64,000 nt of DNA from an uncultured Lachnospiraceae bacterium (GTDB taxonomy: Bacteria; Bacillota; Clostridia; Lachnospirales; Lachnospiraceae), in the NCBI GenBank assembly GCA_910585635.1, contig CAJUFE010000005.1:1-64000 (forward strand), written 5' to 3'. Below the pieces are notes generated by a model, which saw only the letters and a program-made list of their open reading frames with translations, was not told the DNA's origin and searched no databases. Each line of letters starts with the position of its first letter. Position 1 is the first letter of the stretch. Below are positions 50,102 to 57,322 of this stretch, piece after piece. The position numbers were made by a program, and so were the translations under genes.

Positions 50102-51139
50102 ATGCAGAAAGGAAAAGCCAGTGTTGTTTTTGACCATCCGCTGCTGATCCGGGGGGCGGCTTCGGTGGCGGGGAAGAAGGAAGGCCAGGGGCCTCTGGGC
50201 CATCTGTTCGACGTGGTGGAGCAGGATGACATGCTGGGGCAGGATAATTGGGAAGCGGCGGAGAGCTGCCTGCAGAAGCGGGCGGCGGCCCTGGCGATCC
50301 AAAAGGCAGGTCTCAAGGCGGGCGATATACGGTATCTGTTCGCGGGGGACCTGCTGGGACAGCTGATCGCCACGTCTTTTGGGCTGATGGAGCTGGAGAT
50401 CCCGCTGTTCGGCCTTTATGGGGCCTGCTCCACCATGGGGGAGGCTATGAGCCTGGCGGCGATGGCGGTGGACGGAGGCTATGGGGACCGATGCCTGGCG
50501 ATGGTGTCCAGCCATTTTGCCACGGCGGAAAAACAATTTCGTTTCCCGTTAGGTTATGGGAACCAGAGGGCCTCCTCGACCACCTGGACGGCTACGGGCT
50601 CCGGGGCTGTGGTGATCGAGGGCGAGGGCGTTCCGGAAAAGGCGGGAGAGCAGGCCACGCCGCCCCTGGCCAGGATATCCGGGATCACCACGGGGAAGGT
50701 GGTGGACTTTGGCTTAAAGGACTCCAGCAATATGGGCGCGGCCATGGCCCCGGCGGCCTTCCACACGATCTGGCAGCATTTCCAGGACTTGGAGCGGGAT
50801 GAGAAGGATTATGACAAGATCATCACGGGGGATCTGGGGACGGTAGGGCAGACCATCCTTTTGGATCTTCTGGCCAAGGAGGGCTATGACCTTTCCCAGG
50901 TCCATATGGACTGTGGGATCGAGCTGTACGACAGCGAGAGACAGGATACCCATGCCGGAGGCAGCGGGTGCGGCTGCTCCGCGATCGTCCTGTGTGCCTA
51001 TATCCTGCCAAGGCTCCAGGACGGGACCTGGAAACGGGTCCTTTTCGTACCCACCGGGGCGCTCCACTCCACGGTCAGCTACAACGAAGGCCAGAGTGTG
51101 CCGGGGATCGCCCACGGGGTGGTGCTGGAGCATCTGTGA
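50102..51139 (+). CDS. spoVAD: Stage V sporulation protein AD
   Basis: A 345-residue protein with a thiolase-like fold, including LFGLYGACSTMGEAMSLAAM, FATAEKQFRFPLGYGNQR and GGSGCGCSAIVL. SpoVAD binds dipicolinic acid during its uptake into the developing spore, together with other SpoVA proteins. GAAAGGATGGG precedes the ATG. spoVAE follows after 55 bases, but spoVAC, which normally precedes spoVAD, is not upstream here; the neighbour is an unrelated membrane protein on the other strand. The gene supports sporulation ability of the host. Confidence 0.93.
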   Translation: MQKGKASVVFDHPLLIRGAASVAGKKEGQGPLGHLFDVVEQDDMLGQDNWEAAESCLQKRAAALAIQKAGLKAGDIRYLFAGDLLGQLIATSFGLMELEIPLFGLYGACSTMGEAMSLAAMAVDGGYGDRCLAMVSSHFATAEKQFRFPLGYGNQRASSTTWTATGSGAVVIEGEGVPEKAGEQATPPLARISGITTGKVVDFGLKDSSNMGAAMAPAAFHTIWQHFQDLERDEKDYDKIITGDLGTVGQTILLDLLAKEGYDLSQVHMDCGIELYDSERQDTHAGGSGCGCSAIVLCAYILPRLQDGTWKRVLFVPTGALHSTVSYNEGQSVPGIAHGVVLEHL

Positions 51140-51194
51140 GCCAGGCGGCTTGCTGTACTTGCTGTAAAAAGGAAAAAGAAAGGAAGCGAACGAT

Positions 51195-51551
51195 ATGGAT
51201 TATCTGAAAGCATTTTTGGTAGGCGGGCTGATCTGCGCGGCGGTCCAGATCCTTTTAGACCGGACGAAGATGATGCCCGGGCGGGTGATGGTCTCTTTGG
51301 TGGTGCTGGGGTGCGTCTTAGGTGCGCTGGGCCTCTACCAGCCTTTCCTGGAATGGGCCGGAGCCGGGGCGGCGGTCCCGCTCTTGGGATTTGGCAATAC
51401 CCTGTGGAAAGGGGTCTTAGAAGGCGTGGGCAAGGACGGGTTCCTGGGGATCTTCAAGGGCGGGCTCACGGCCAGCTCTGCCGGGATCGCGGCGGCGCTG
51501 GTCTTTGGGTATCTGGGTTCCCTGGTCTTTAAGCCGAAGATGAAGGCGTAG
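51195..51551 (+). CDS. spoVAE: Stage V sporulation protein AE
   Basis: A 118-residue protein with four membrane helices, MDYLKAFLVGGLICAAVQIL and GFGNTLWKGVLEGVGKDGF being typical of SpoVAE. It takes part in dipicolinic acid movement with SpoVAC and SpoVAD. AAAGGAAGCG lies before the ATG. The pair spoVAD-spoVAE would be expected to be transcribed late in the forespore, but no clear sigma-G promoter was identified. Confidence 0.92.
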   Translation: MDYLKAFLVGGLICAAVQILLDRTKMMPGRVMVSLVVLGCVLGALGLYQPFLEWAGAGAAVPLLGFGNTLWKGVLEGVGKDGFLGIFKGGLTASSAGIAAALVFGYLGSLVFKPKMKA

Positions 51552-51588
51552 AAGGGGGATAGATAAAAAGCTCACATCTGTAAGGACC

Positions 51589-51894
51589 TCACAGGAACAG
51601 CTCCAGCAGGAACACGACCCCGCAGGCGCCTACCGCCACCTTAAAGAGGCTGGCCCCGCAGAAGGCCAGCACCAGCGCCACGGCCAGGCCTGCGGCTCCG
51701 GACCAGACGCTGGAGGTGGCGGTCAGGATCGCCGGGAAGGTCATGACGGACAAGGTCACATAGGGGACGTAGTACAAAAAGGACCGGAAGAACCGGCTCT
51801 TTATGGGGCGGCGGATCAGGGTCAGGGGAAGGACCCTGATCAGATAGGTCACCCCAGCCATCACCAGGATATAGAGATAGATATTATCTTTCAT
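51589..51894 (-). CDS. azlD: AzlD-family branched-chain amino acid exporter subunit
   Basis: A 101-residue protein with three or four helices beginning YLYILVMAGVTYLIRVLPLTLI, the AzlD pattern with RVLP. It partners AzlC to export branched-chain amino acids or analogues such as azaleucine. The gene overlaps azlC by 11 bases. Confidence 0.88.
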   Translation of the reverse strand: MKDNIYLYILVMAGVTYLIRVLPLTLIRRPIKSRFFRSFLYYVPYVTLSVMTFPAILTATSSVWSGAAGLAVALVLAFCGASLFKVAVGACGVVFLLELFL

Positions 51895-52669
51895 CGCGCA
51901 CCTCCTTTAATGTGCCTTCTGCCTGGGCATCGCCCTGCGGCCCTTGGCTCTCTTGATCTTCCTGTATGGGGAACAGCATCGCCCCGGCCCCCGCGATCAG
52001 GACGGTCAGCAGGATGATCCGCATCCCGGAGGAGATACGGCTGACCACAGGCAGATAGGTGGTCAGGAGACTGGCGGTCATGGAAGCGGCGATCAGGCCT
52101 GCCAGGACCTTCTCCTTCCGGGCTGGCGGGACGATCACGGCGATGAACATCCCGTAGAGGGCCACGTTCAATGCACTCAAGATCCGCCCCGGCAGCACAT
52201 TGCCGGACACCGCCCCCAGCCAGGTACCCAGGGTCCAGGCTGGCGCCGCCACCGTGATCGCCCCGTAGGCGTAGTAAGGGTTGAGATAGCCGCCTGCCCC
52301 CGCGCCCACGGAGATGCCGAAGATCTCGTCGGTGATCCCGTAGGCGATCAGGAGCCGGTGGAAAAAGGGCATCCTGGGGGAGAGCCTTTGGGACAGGGCG
52401 CAGGACATCAGGAAATAGCGTAGATTGATGATCAGCTGGGTCCCGGCCATCTCCCCGTAGGCGGCGCCTGCCGCGATCAGCCCCAGGGCCGCAAATTCTC
52501 CGGCAGAGGTCAGGTTGGTGGCGGACATGAGGGCAGCGGGGAGAGCGGCGATATGCTGGTTCCCCGCCGCGATCCCCAAGGTAAAGGACACGGCCAGATA
52601 GCCAAGGGCGATCGGGATCCCGTCCCGCAGGCCCCTGCGGTACCATGAACGATCTGTTTCTGCTCGCAT
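51884..52669 (-). CDS. azlC: AzlC-family branched-chain amino acid exporter
   Basis: A 261-residue polytopic protein with DGIPIALGYLAVSFTLGI near the start and AAYGEMAGTQLIINLRYFLMSCALSQRL, both diagnostic for AzlC (NLR-x-x-LMS). It forms the main exporter subunit with AzlD. AAAGGAG lies upstream of the ATG on the minus strand. A charged C-terminal tail rich in Gln and Glu follows the last helix. Confidence 0.9.
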   Translation of the reverse strand: MRAETDRSWYRRGLRDGIPIALGYLAVSFTLGIAAGNQHIAALPAALMSATNLTSAGEFAALGLIAAGAAYGEMAGTQLIINLRYFLMSCALSQRLSPRMPFFHRLLIAYGITDEIFGISVGAGAGGYLNPYYAYGAITVAAPAWTLGTWLGAVSGNVLPGRILSALNVALYGMFIAVIVPPARKEKVLAGLIAASMTASLLTTYLPVVSRISSGMRIILLTVLIAGAGAMLFPIQEDQESQGPQGDAQAEGTLKEVRDER

Positions 52670-52776
52670 GGTCTTTCGATACTCCTTTGCTCTATGATAT
52701 CGCCGCCGCAGGATGCATCGCTGCCTGCGGCGGTGTGTCTGCTGTCAGGCACATGGCGGCCGATGACCGCCTGCGC

Positions 52777-53394
52777 TCATCGGATAAAATGGGTGGCGAT
52801 CCGCTCTTCCTTTTCCGGAAGGCCGTACTGCGCCTTGCCCAGGGCGATGCTCTTCATCAAAAAGGCCATGTTCCTGGCCAGGGTCCGCATGGTCTGCAGT
52901 CCTTCCCCGTCCTGTGCGGCCTCTCCGGCGGCCCGGCCATGGATGCTGTTCCAGTATTGGCTGGAGGCCACCGGCATGCCGGTGATCGTAAAATATTTGT
53001 TCAGCTCGTCAAAGGTAGCGGACAGCCCGCCTCTCCGGGCCGCCACCACACTGGCGCCCACCTTCATGGTCTTGTCGAAATGGGTGCTGTAGAACAGGCG
53101 GTCCAAAAAGGCGACCAGGGTGGCGTTGGCCGATGCGTAATAGACCGGGCTGGCCACTACCAGGCCGTCGCAGGCCTCAAACTTGGGCGCGGTCTCATTG
53201 ACCAGATCGTCAAACACACATTTCCCCTTCTCCATACAAGACCCGCAGGCGATACAGCCGCGGATCGCTTTATTTCCCACATGGACGATCTCGGTCTGTA
53301 CACCTTCCTCGGCAAAGATCTTCTCCATCTCGTGCAGGGCGATATAAGAATTCCCGTTCGCCCGGGGGCTGCCATTGATCATCAAAACCTTCAT
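52777..53394 (-). CDS. Flavodoxin-fold NAD(P)H-dependent FMN reductase-like protein
   Basis: A 205-residue protein of the iron-sulfur flavoprotein/NADPH-dependent FMN reductase family: MKVLMINGSPRANGNSY binds the FMN phosphate and SPVYYASANATLVAFLDRLFY is the second flavin loop. The cysteine cluster GCIACGSCMEKGKCVF (C-x2-C-x2-C-x5-C) suggests an iron-sulfur centre or a relic of one. GGAGGTAGGAG precedes the ATG at 53394 on the minus strand; an earlier ATG lacks a good site. Electron partner unknown. Confidence 0.87.
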   Translation of the reverse strand: MKVLMINGSPRANGNSYIALHEMEKIFAEEGVQTEIVHVGNKAIRGCIACGSCMEKGKCVFDDLVNETAPKFEACDGLVVASPVYYASANATLVAFLDRLFYSTHFDKTMKVGASVVAARRGGLSATFDELNKYFTITGMPVASSQYWNSIHGRAAGEAAQDGEGLQTMRTLARNMAFLMKSIALGKAQYGLPEKEERIATHFIR

Positions 53395-53644
53395 AGCTCC
53401 TACCTCCATCTCCTTTTTATGATACATCTTTCATGATGATGTCGGGATCAAAGGGCATTTTGACCCCTATGGACCATTTCGGCTCCAGACATAATCTACC
53501 ACAGATCGGCAGATTTCACAATATAGAAAAGGGGCCGCCGGTTGGAAAAGATCTTGTGCCGATCGGCAAAAAAAGGTTTCCTATCTCCCCCAAAATAATG
53601 TATAATATCGACAAAGAATGTTTTCTACGAAAGGATCCGGATAT

Positions 53645-54991
53645 ATGGGGAAGATTTGGGAATTTTATGAAGACCTGGAAGAGATCGTGTATGTATCGGA
53701 CATCGATACCTATGAGATGGTCTATATGAACCGTTGGGCAAGGGAGCTTTACGGCTTTCGTTCTGTAAAAGACTGTGTCGGCAAGAAATGCTATAAGGTG
53801 CTCCATGGCTGTTTCGGCCCCTGCGCCTTCTGTACAAACCAGGAGCTGGGGGCCGGGCGATTTAAAGAATGGCTCCATTATAACGCACTCCTGGGCAAAT
53901 ATTATTCCCTTAAGGATACGCTGATCGAGGAGGACGGGCGGCACTACCGCATGGAGATCGCCATCGATATGACCGTCCAGAAGCAGCAGAGCCGGACCAT
54001 CCAGGAATATGCGGAAAATGAAGAGATGATCAACGAAGGTCTGCGGATCGCCCGCTCGGTATCCGGGCCGGACCGGTCGATCGCCGCCCTTCTCGAATAT
54101 CTGGGACATGCACTGTGCAGTGACCGCGTCTATATCTTTGAAGAGACCAAGAGCAAGACCCTGGACAACACCTACGAGTGGTGTGCGCCTGGGGTCGCCC
54201 CCCAGAAGGACAAGCTGCAGGGGGTGCCCTTTGATGTGGTCAAGCTGTGGTATGAACACTTTATCGATGAAAAAACGGTCATCATCGCAGACCTGGAGGA
54301 TATCCGCTATTCGGATCCCCGGGTATATGCCTATCTTAAGCCCCAGGGCATCCATTCCCTGGTGGTGGGTCCCCTGATCAACGATCACCAGACCATCGGG
54401 TTCTATGGGGTGGACGATCCGCCGGGCGATATGCTGGGCCATATCTCCGTCATGTTCCAGATCCTGGGGCATTTTATGGCGGCGATGCTGGAGAACCGGG
54501 ATCTGGTCAAGCGGCTGGAGCATTTGAGCTTCTATGATCATCTGACAGAATTTGGGAACCGTCACGCCATGAACGCCCACATCGCATCCATGCGGAAGGA
54601 GGAGAGCATCGGGATCTTGTATTGTGATGTGATGGGGTTAAAACGGGTCAATGACGCAGAAGGCCATGAGGCCGGCGACCAGCTGCTGAGCCGTGCCTGC
54701 CAATGCCTGCGGAAGGCCTTTGACGGATATCCTCTGTTCCGCCTGGGAGGGGATGAGTTTTTAGCCCTGTGCAACGGGATCGAGGAGGAGGAGCTGCCCA
54801 GACGGGTGGAGATCTTGAAAAAGGATATGTGGGAACATAACGCTCTGATGGCCTTAGGCTATACCTGGCGCCCCTGTGGGGACATGGATATGGATCTGCT
54901 CTTAGCCGAGGCCGACGACCGGATGTACGAGGATAAGCGGGCCTACTATCAGGCGCACCCGGATGTGGAGCGGCGGGCGCCGCGAGGGTGA
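53645..54991 (+). CDS. PAS-GAF-GGDEF diguanylate cyclase
   Basis: A 448-residue soluble signalling protein. Residues 8-120 are a PAS-like domain with a cysteine-rich segment GKKCYKVLHGCFGPCAFC. Residues 135-290 resemble a GAF domain. Residues 300-445 are GGDEF: DHLTEFGNRHAM, IGILYCDVMGLKRVND, and the active-site RLGGDEFLALC. Intact residues predict synthesis of cyclic di-GMP. No I-site RxxD is clear before the active site. ATG 53645 has GAAAGGA upstream. The PAS cysteines suggest a metal or redox sensor. Confidence 0.88.
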   Translation: MGKIWEFYEDLEEIVYVSDIDTYEMVYMNRWARELYGFRSVKDCVGKKCYKVLHGCFGPCAFCTNQELGAGRFKEWLHYNALLGKYYSLKDTLIEEDGRHYRMEIAIDMTVQKQQSRTIQEYAENEEMINEGLRIARSVSGPDRSIAALLEYLGHALCSDRVYIFEETKSKTLDNTYEWCAPGVAPQKDKLQGVPFDVVKLWYEHFIDEKTVIIADLEDIRYSDPRVYAYLKPQGIHSLVVGPLINDHQTIGFYGVDDPPGDMLGHISVMFQILGHFMAAMLENRDLVKRLEHLSFYDHLTEFGNRHAMNAHIASMRKEESIGILYCDVMGLKRVNDAEGHEAGDQLLSRACQCLRKAFDGYPLFRLGGDEFLALCNGIEEEELPRRVEILKKDMWEHNALMALGYTWRPCGDMDMDLLLAEADDRMYEDKRAYYQAHPDVERRAPRG

Positions 54992-55025
54992 AGGAAAGAG
55001 GTCCAAAGGACAGAGAGAGCCAAAC

Positions 55026-55055
55026 AAAAAAGCCTTGAAGGATCAAGGCTTTTTT
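55026..55055 (-). terminator. Terminator of the tRNA-Gly transcript
   Basis: AAAGCCTTGA and TCAAGGCTTT form a nearly perfect hairpin with runs of A before and T after, so it could act on both strands. It lies directly after the tRNA on the minus strand. Confidence 0.8.
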
Positions 55056-55056
55056 A

Positions 55057-55127
55057 AGCAGATGACGGGAATCGAACCCGCCTCCCCAGCTTGGGAAGCT
55101 GGTGTTCTACCAATGAACTACATCTGC
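55057..55127 (-). tRNA. tRNA-Gly (anticodon CCC)
   Basis: On the minus strand the acceptor stem is GCAGATG/CATCTGC. The D-arm contains AGTTCATTGGTAGAAC. The anticodon stem is CCAGC/GCTGG with the seven-base loop TTCCCAA, giving anticodon CCC. The T-arm GCGGGTTCGATTCCCGT is typical. CCA is not encoded. Confidence 0.93.
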
Positions 55128-55137
55128 GAACAAATCT

Positions 55138-55165
55138 ATTATAGCACAGATCTTCAAAATGGCAA
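55138..55165 (-). promoter_or_regulatory. Promoter of tRNA-Gly
   Basis: On the minus strand: TTGCCA (55160-55165), 16-base spacer, TGCTATAAT extended -10 (55138-55143 for the hexamer). Confidence 0.7.
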
Positions 55166-55211
55166 TACCCAGATCAAAAAAAATCAAAAATAATTTTACG
55201 GGACAAAAAAT

Positions 55212-55225
55212 CGAACATACATTCG
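55212..55225. promoter_or_regulatory. Candidate LexA (SOS) box upstream of parE
   Basis: CGAACATACATTCG differs by one base from the Gram-positive LexA pattern CGAAC-RNRY-GTTCG. It lies 20 bases before the -35 element of the parE promoter. LexA control of parEC is reported in Bacillus, which makes the site plausible. Confidence 0.45.
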
Positions 55226-55245
55226 AAGTTTTTTCGCAAACCCAC

Positions 55246-55274
55246 TTGCAATCTTTTAAAAAGTATGCTTAAAT
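55246..55274 (+). promoter_or_regulatory. Promoter of parE
   Basis: TTGCAA (55246-55251), 17-base spacer, TTAAAT (55269-55274) with an upstream TGC. Confidence 0.55.
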
Positions 55275-55304
55275 AGGAAAGATAACAAAAAGCGGAGGGA
55301 TATG

Positions 55305-57224
55305 ATGGCAAAGGAACAGTACAACGCAGACAGTATCACCGTCCTGGAAGGCTTAGAGGCGGTGCGGAAGCGTCCGGGCATGTATATCGGGAGCGTGGGG
55401 ACCAAGGGCCTGAACCACTTGATCTACGAGCTGGTGGATAATTCGGTGGATGAGCATCTGGCCGGGTATTGCAGCGAGATCTGGGTGATACTGGAAAGCG
55501 ACGGCTCCTGTACCGTTCGGGACGACGGGCGTGGGATCCCTGTGGAGATGCATAAAAAAGGGATGACGGCGGAGCGGGTGGTGCTGTCCACCCTCCACGC
55601 AGGCGGGAAATTCGACAATGCCGCCTATAAGACCAGCGGCGGCCTCCATGGCGTGGGCTCTTCGGTGGTGAACGCCTTATCGGAACGGCTTGAGATCAAG
55701 ATCAGCCGGAACGGGGCCGTCCATTACGACTGCTATGAGCGTGGGATCCCCACGGTGGAGCTTAAGGACGGCCTCCTGCCTGTGATCGGGAAGACGAAGG
55801 AGACCGGGACCCAGATCAACTTTATCCCAGATATCGAGATATTTGAGAAGATCCGTTTCAAGGCGGAATGGTTAAAGAGCCGTCTCCACGAGACCGCATA
55901 CTTAAACCCGGAGCTGACGATCCACTTTGCGGACCGCAGGGAGGGGGAAGAGGAGGAGATCGCCTACCATGAGCCGGAGGGGATCATTTCTTATGTTAAG
56001 GAGCTGGGCCGGGGAAAGACGCCCATCCACGACCCGGTGTATTTTAAAGGGACCGTGGACAAGATCGAGGTGGAGGGAGCTTTTCAGTTCGCCGATGCCT
56101 TTGAGGAAAATGTACTGGGCTTCTGCAACAATATCTTCACCCAGGAGGGCGGCACCCACCTGGTGGGCTTCAAGACCCGCTTCACGGCTATGATCAACAC
56201 CTATGCCAAGGAGCTGGGGATCTTGAAGGACAAGGATGCTAAGTTCACGGGAGCGGATACCCGCAACGGGATGACGGCGGTGCTGGCCGTGAAGCATCCG
56301 GATCCGATCTTCGAAGGGCAGACCAAGACCAAGCTGGCCAGCGCCGACGCCACCAAGGCAGTCTTTACCGTCACCGGCGAGGAGCTGCAGCGGTATTTTG
56401 ACCGGAACGTAGAGGTCTTAAAAGGCGTGATCGGCTGTGCGGAGAAGTCGGCGAAGATCCGCAAGGCCGAGGAGAAGGCCAAGACCAATATGCTGACCAA
56501 GTCCAAGTTCTCCTTTGACAGCAACGGCAAGCTGGCCAACTGCGAGAGCCGGGACGCCTCCAAGTGCGAGATCTTCATCGTGGAGGGCGATTCCGCAGGG
56601 GGCTCGGCAAAGACGGCCAGGGACCGGCAGTATCAGGCGATCCTGCCGATCCGGGGCAAGATCTTGAACGTGGAGAAGGCCTCCATGGACAAGGTCCTGG
56701 CTAACGCGGAGATCAAGACCATGATCAATTCCTTCGGCTGCGGCTTTTCCGAGGGCTATGGCAATGATTTTGACATCTCCAAGCTCCGCTATGACAAGAT
56801 CGTCCTGATGACGGATGCGGATGTGGACGGGAGCCATATCGATACCCTGCTCCTCACCTTTCTCTACCGGTTCATGCCGGAGCTGATCACCGACGGCCAT
56901 GTATATATCGCCATGCCGCCCCTTTTCAAGGTGATCCCGAAGAAGGGGGCCGAACAGTATCTGTATGACGAGAAGGAGCTGGAGCGGTATCGGAAGACCC
57001 ACAAGGGAGAGTTCACCCTCCAGCGGTATAAGGGCCTGGGAGAGATGGACCCGGAGCAGCTCTGGGAGACCACCTTGGATCCGGAGCGGCGGGTCTTAAA
57101 GCAGGTGGAGATCGAGGACGGCCGTCTGGCCTCCGAGATCACCGAGATGCTCATGGGCAGTGAGGTGGGACCCAGGCGGCAGTTCATCTACGACCACGCG
57201 GATGAGGCCCAGATCGATGCGTAG
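55305..57224 (+). CDS. parE: DNA topoisomerase IV subunit B (GyrB/ParE family)
   Basis: A 639-residue type IIA topoisomerase subunit. The GHKL ATPase part has ELVDNSVDEH, DDGRGIPVE and GGLHGVGSSVVNALS. The Toprim domain has VEGDSAGGSAKTARDRQYQA and DADVDGSHI, and the C-terminal RYKGLGEMDPEQLWETTLDP is the QRDR-adjacent tail. It is called parE, not gyrB, because it forms a pair with a ParC-like gene 98 bases downstream and no recF or dnaA is near. ATG 55305 is preferred over 55302 because the GGAGG site is then six bases away. Gyrase paralogue is the alternative. Confidence 0.88.
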   Translation: MAKEQYNADSITVLEGLEAVRKRPGMYIGSVGTKGLNHLIYELVDNSVDEHLAGYCSEIWVILESDGSCTVRDDGRGIPVEMHKKGMTAERVVLSTLHAGGKFDNAAYKTSGGLHGVGSSVVNALSERLEIKISRNGAVHYDCYERGIPTVELKDGLLPVIGKTKETGTQINFIPDIEIFEKIRFKAEWLKSRLHETAYLNPELTIHFADRREGEEEEIAYHEPEGIISYVKELGRGKTPIHDPVYFKGTVDKIEVEGAFQFADAFEENVLGFCNNIFTQEGGTHLVGFKTRFTAMINTYAKELGILKDKDAKFTGADTRNGMTAVLAVKHPDPIFEGQTKTKLASADATKAVFTVTGEELQRYFDRNVEVLKGVIGCAEKSAKIRKAEEKAKTNMLTKSKFSFDSNGKLANCESRDASKCEIFIVEGDSAGGSAKTARDRQYQAILPIRGKILNVEKASMDKVLANAEIKTMINSFGCGFSEGYGNDFDISKLRYDKIVLMTDADVDGSHIDTLLLTFLYRFMPELITDGHVYIAMPPLFKVIPKKGAEQYLYDEKELERYRKTHKGEFTLQRYKGLGEMDPEQLWETTLDPERRVLKQVEIEDGRLASEITEMLMGSEVGPRRQFIYDHADEAQIDA

Positions 57225-57322
57225 GACCGCTCCCGGGCTTTTTTGTGTGGCGATATGTCCGCTGCCGGGCGCACGGAGGTTTGGAGAGAAGACAAAGTTA
57301 AGGAGATAGGCAGGAGCGTTAT

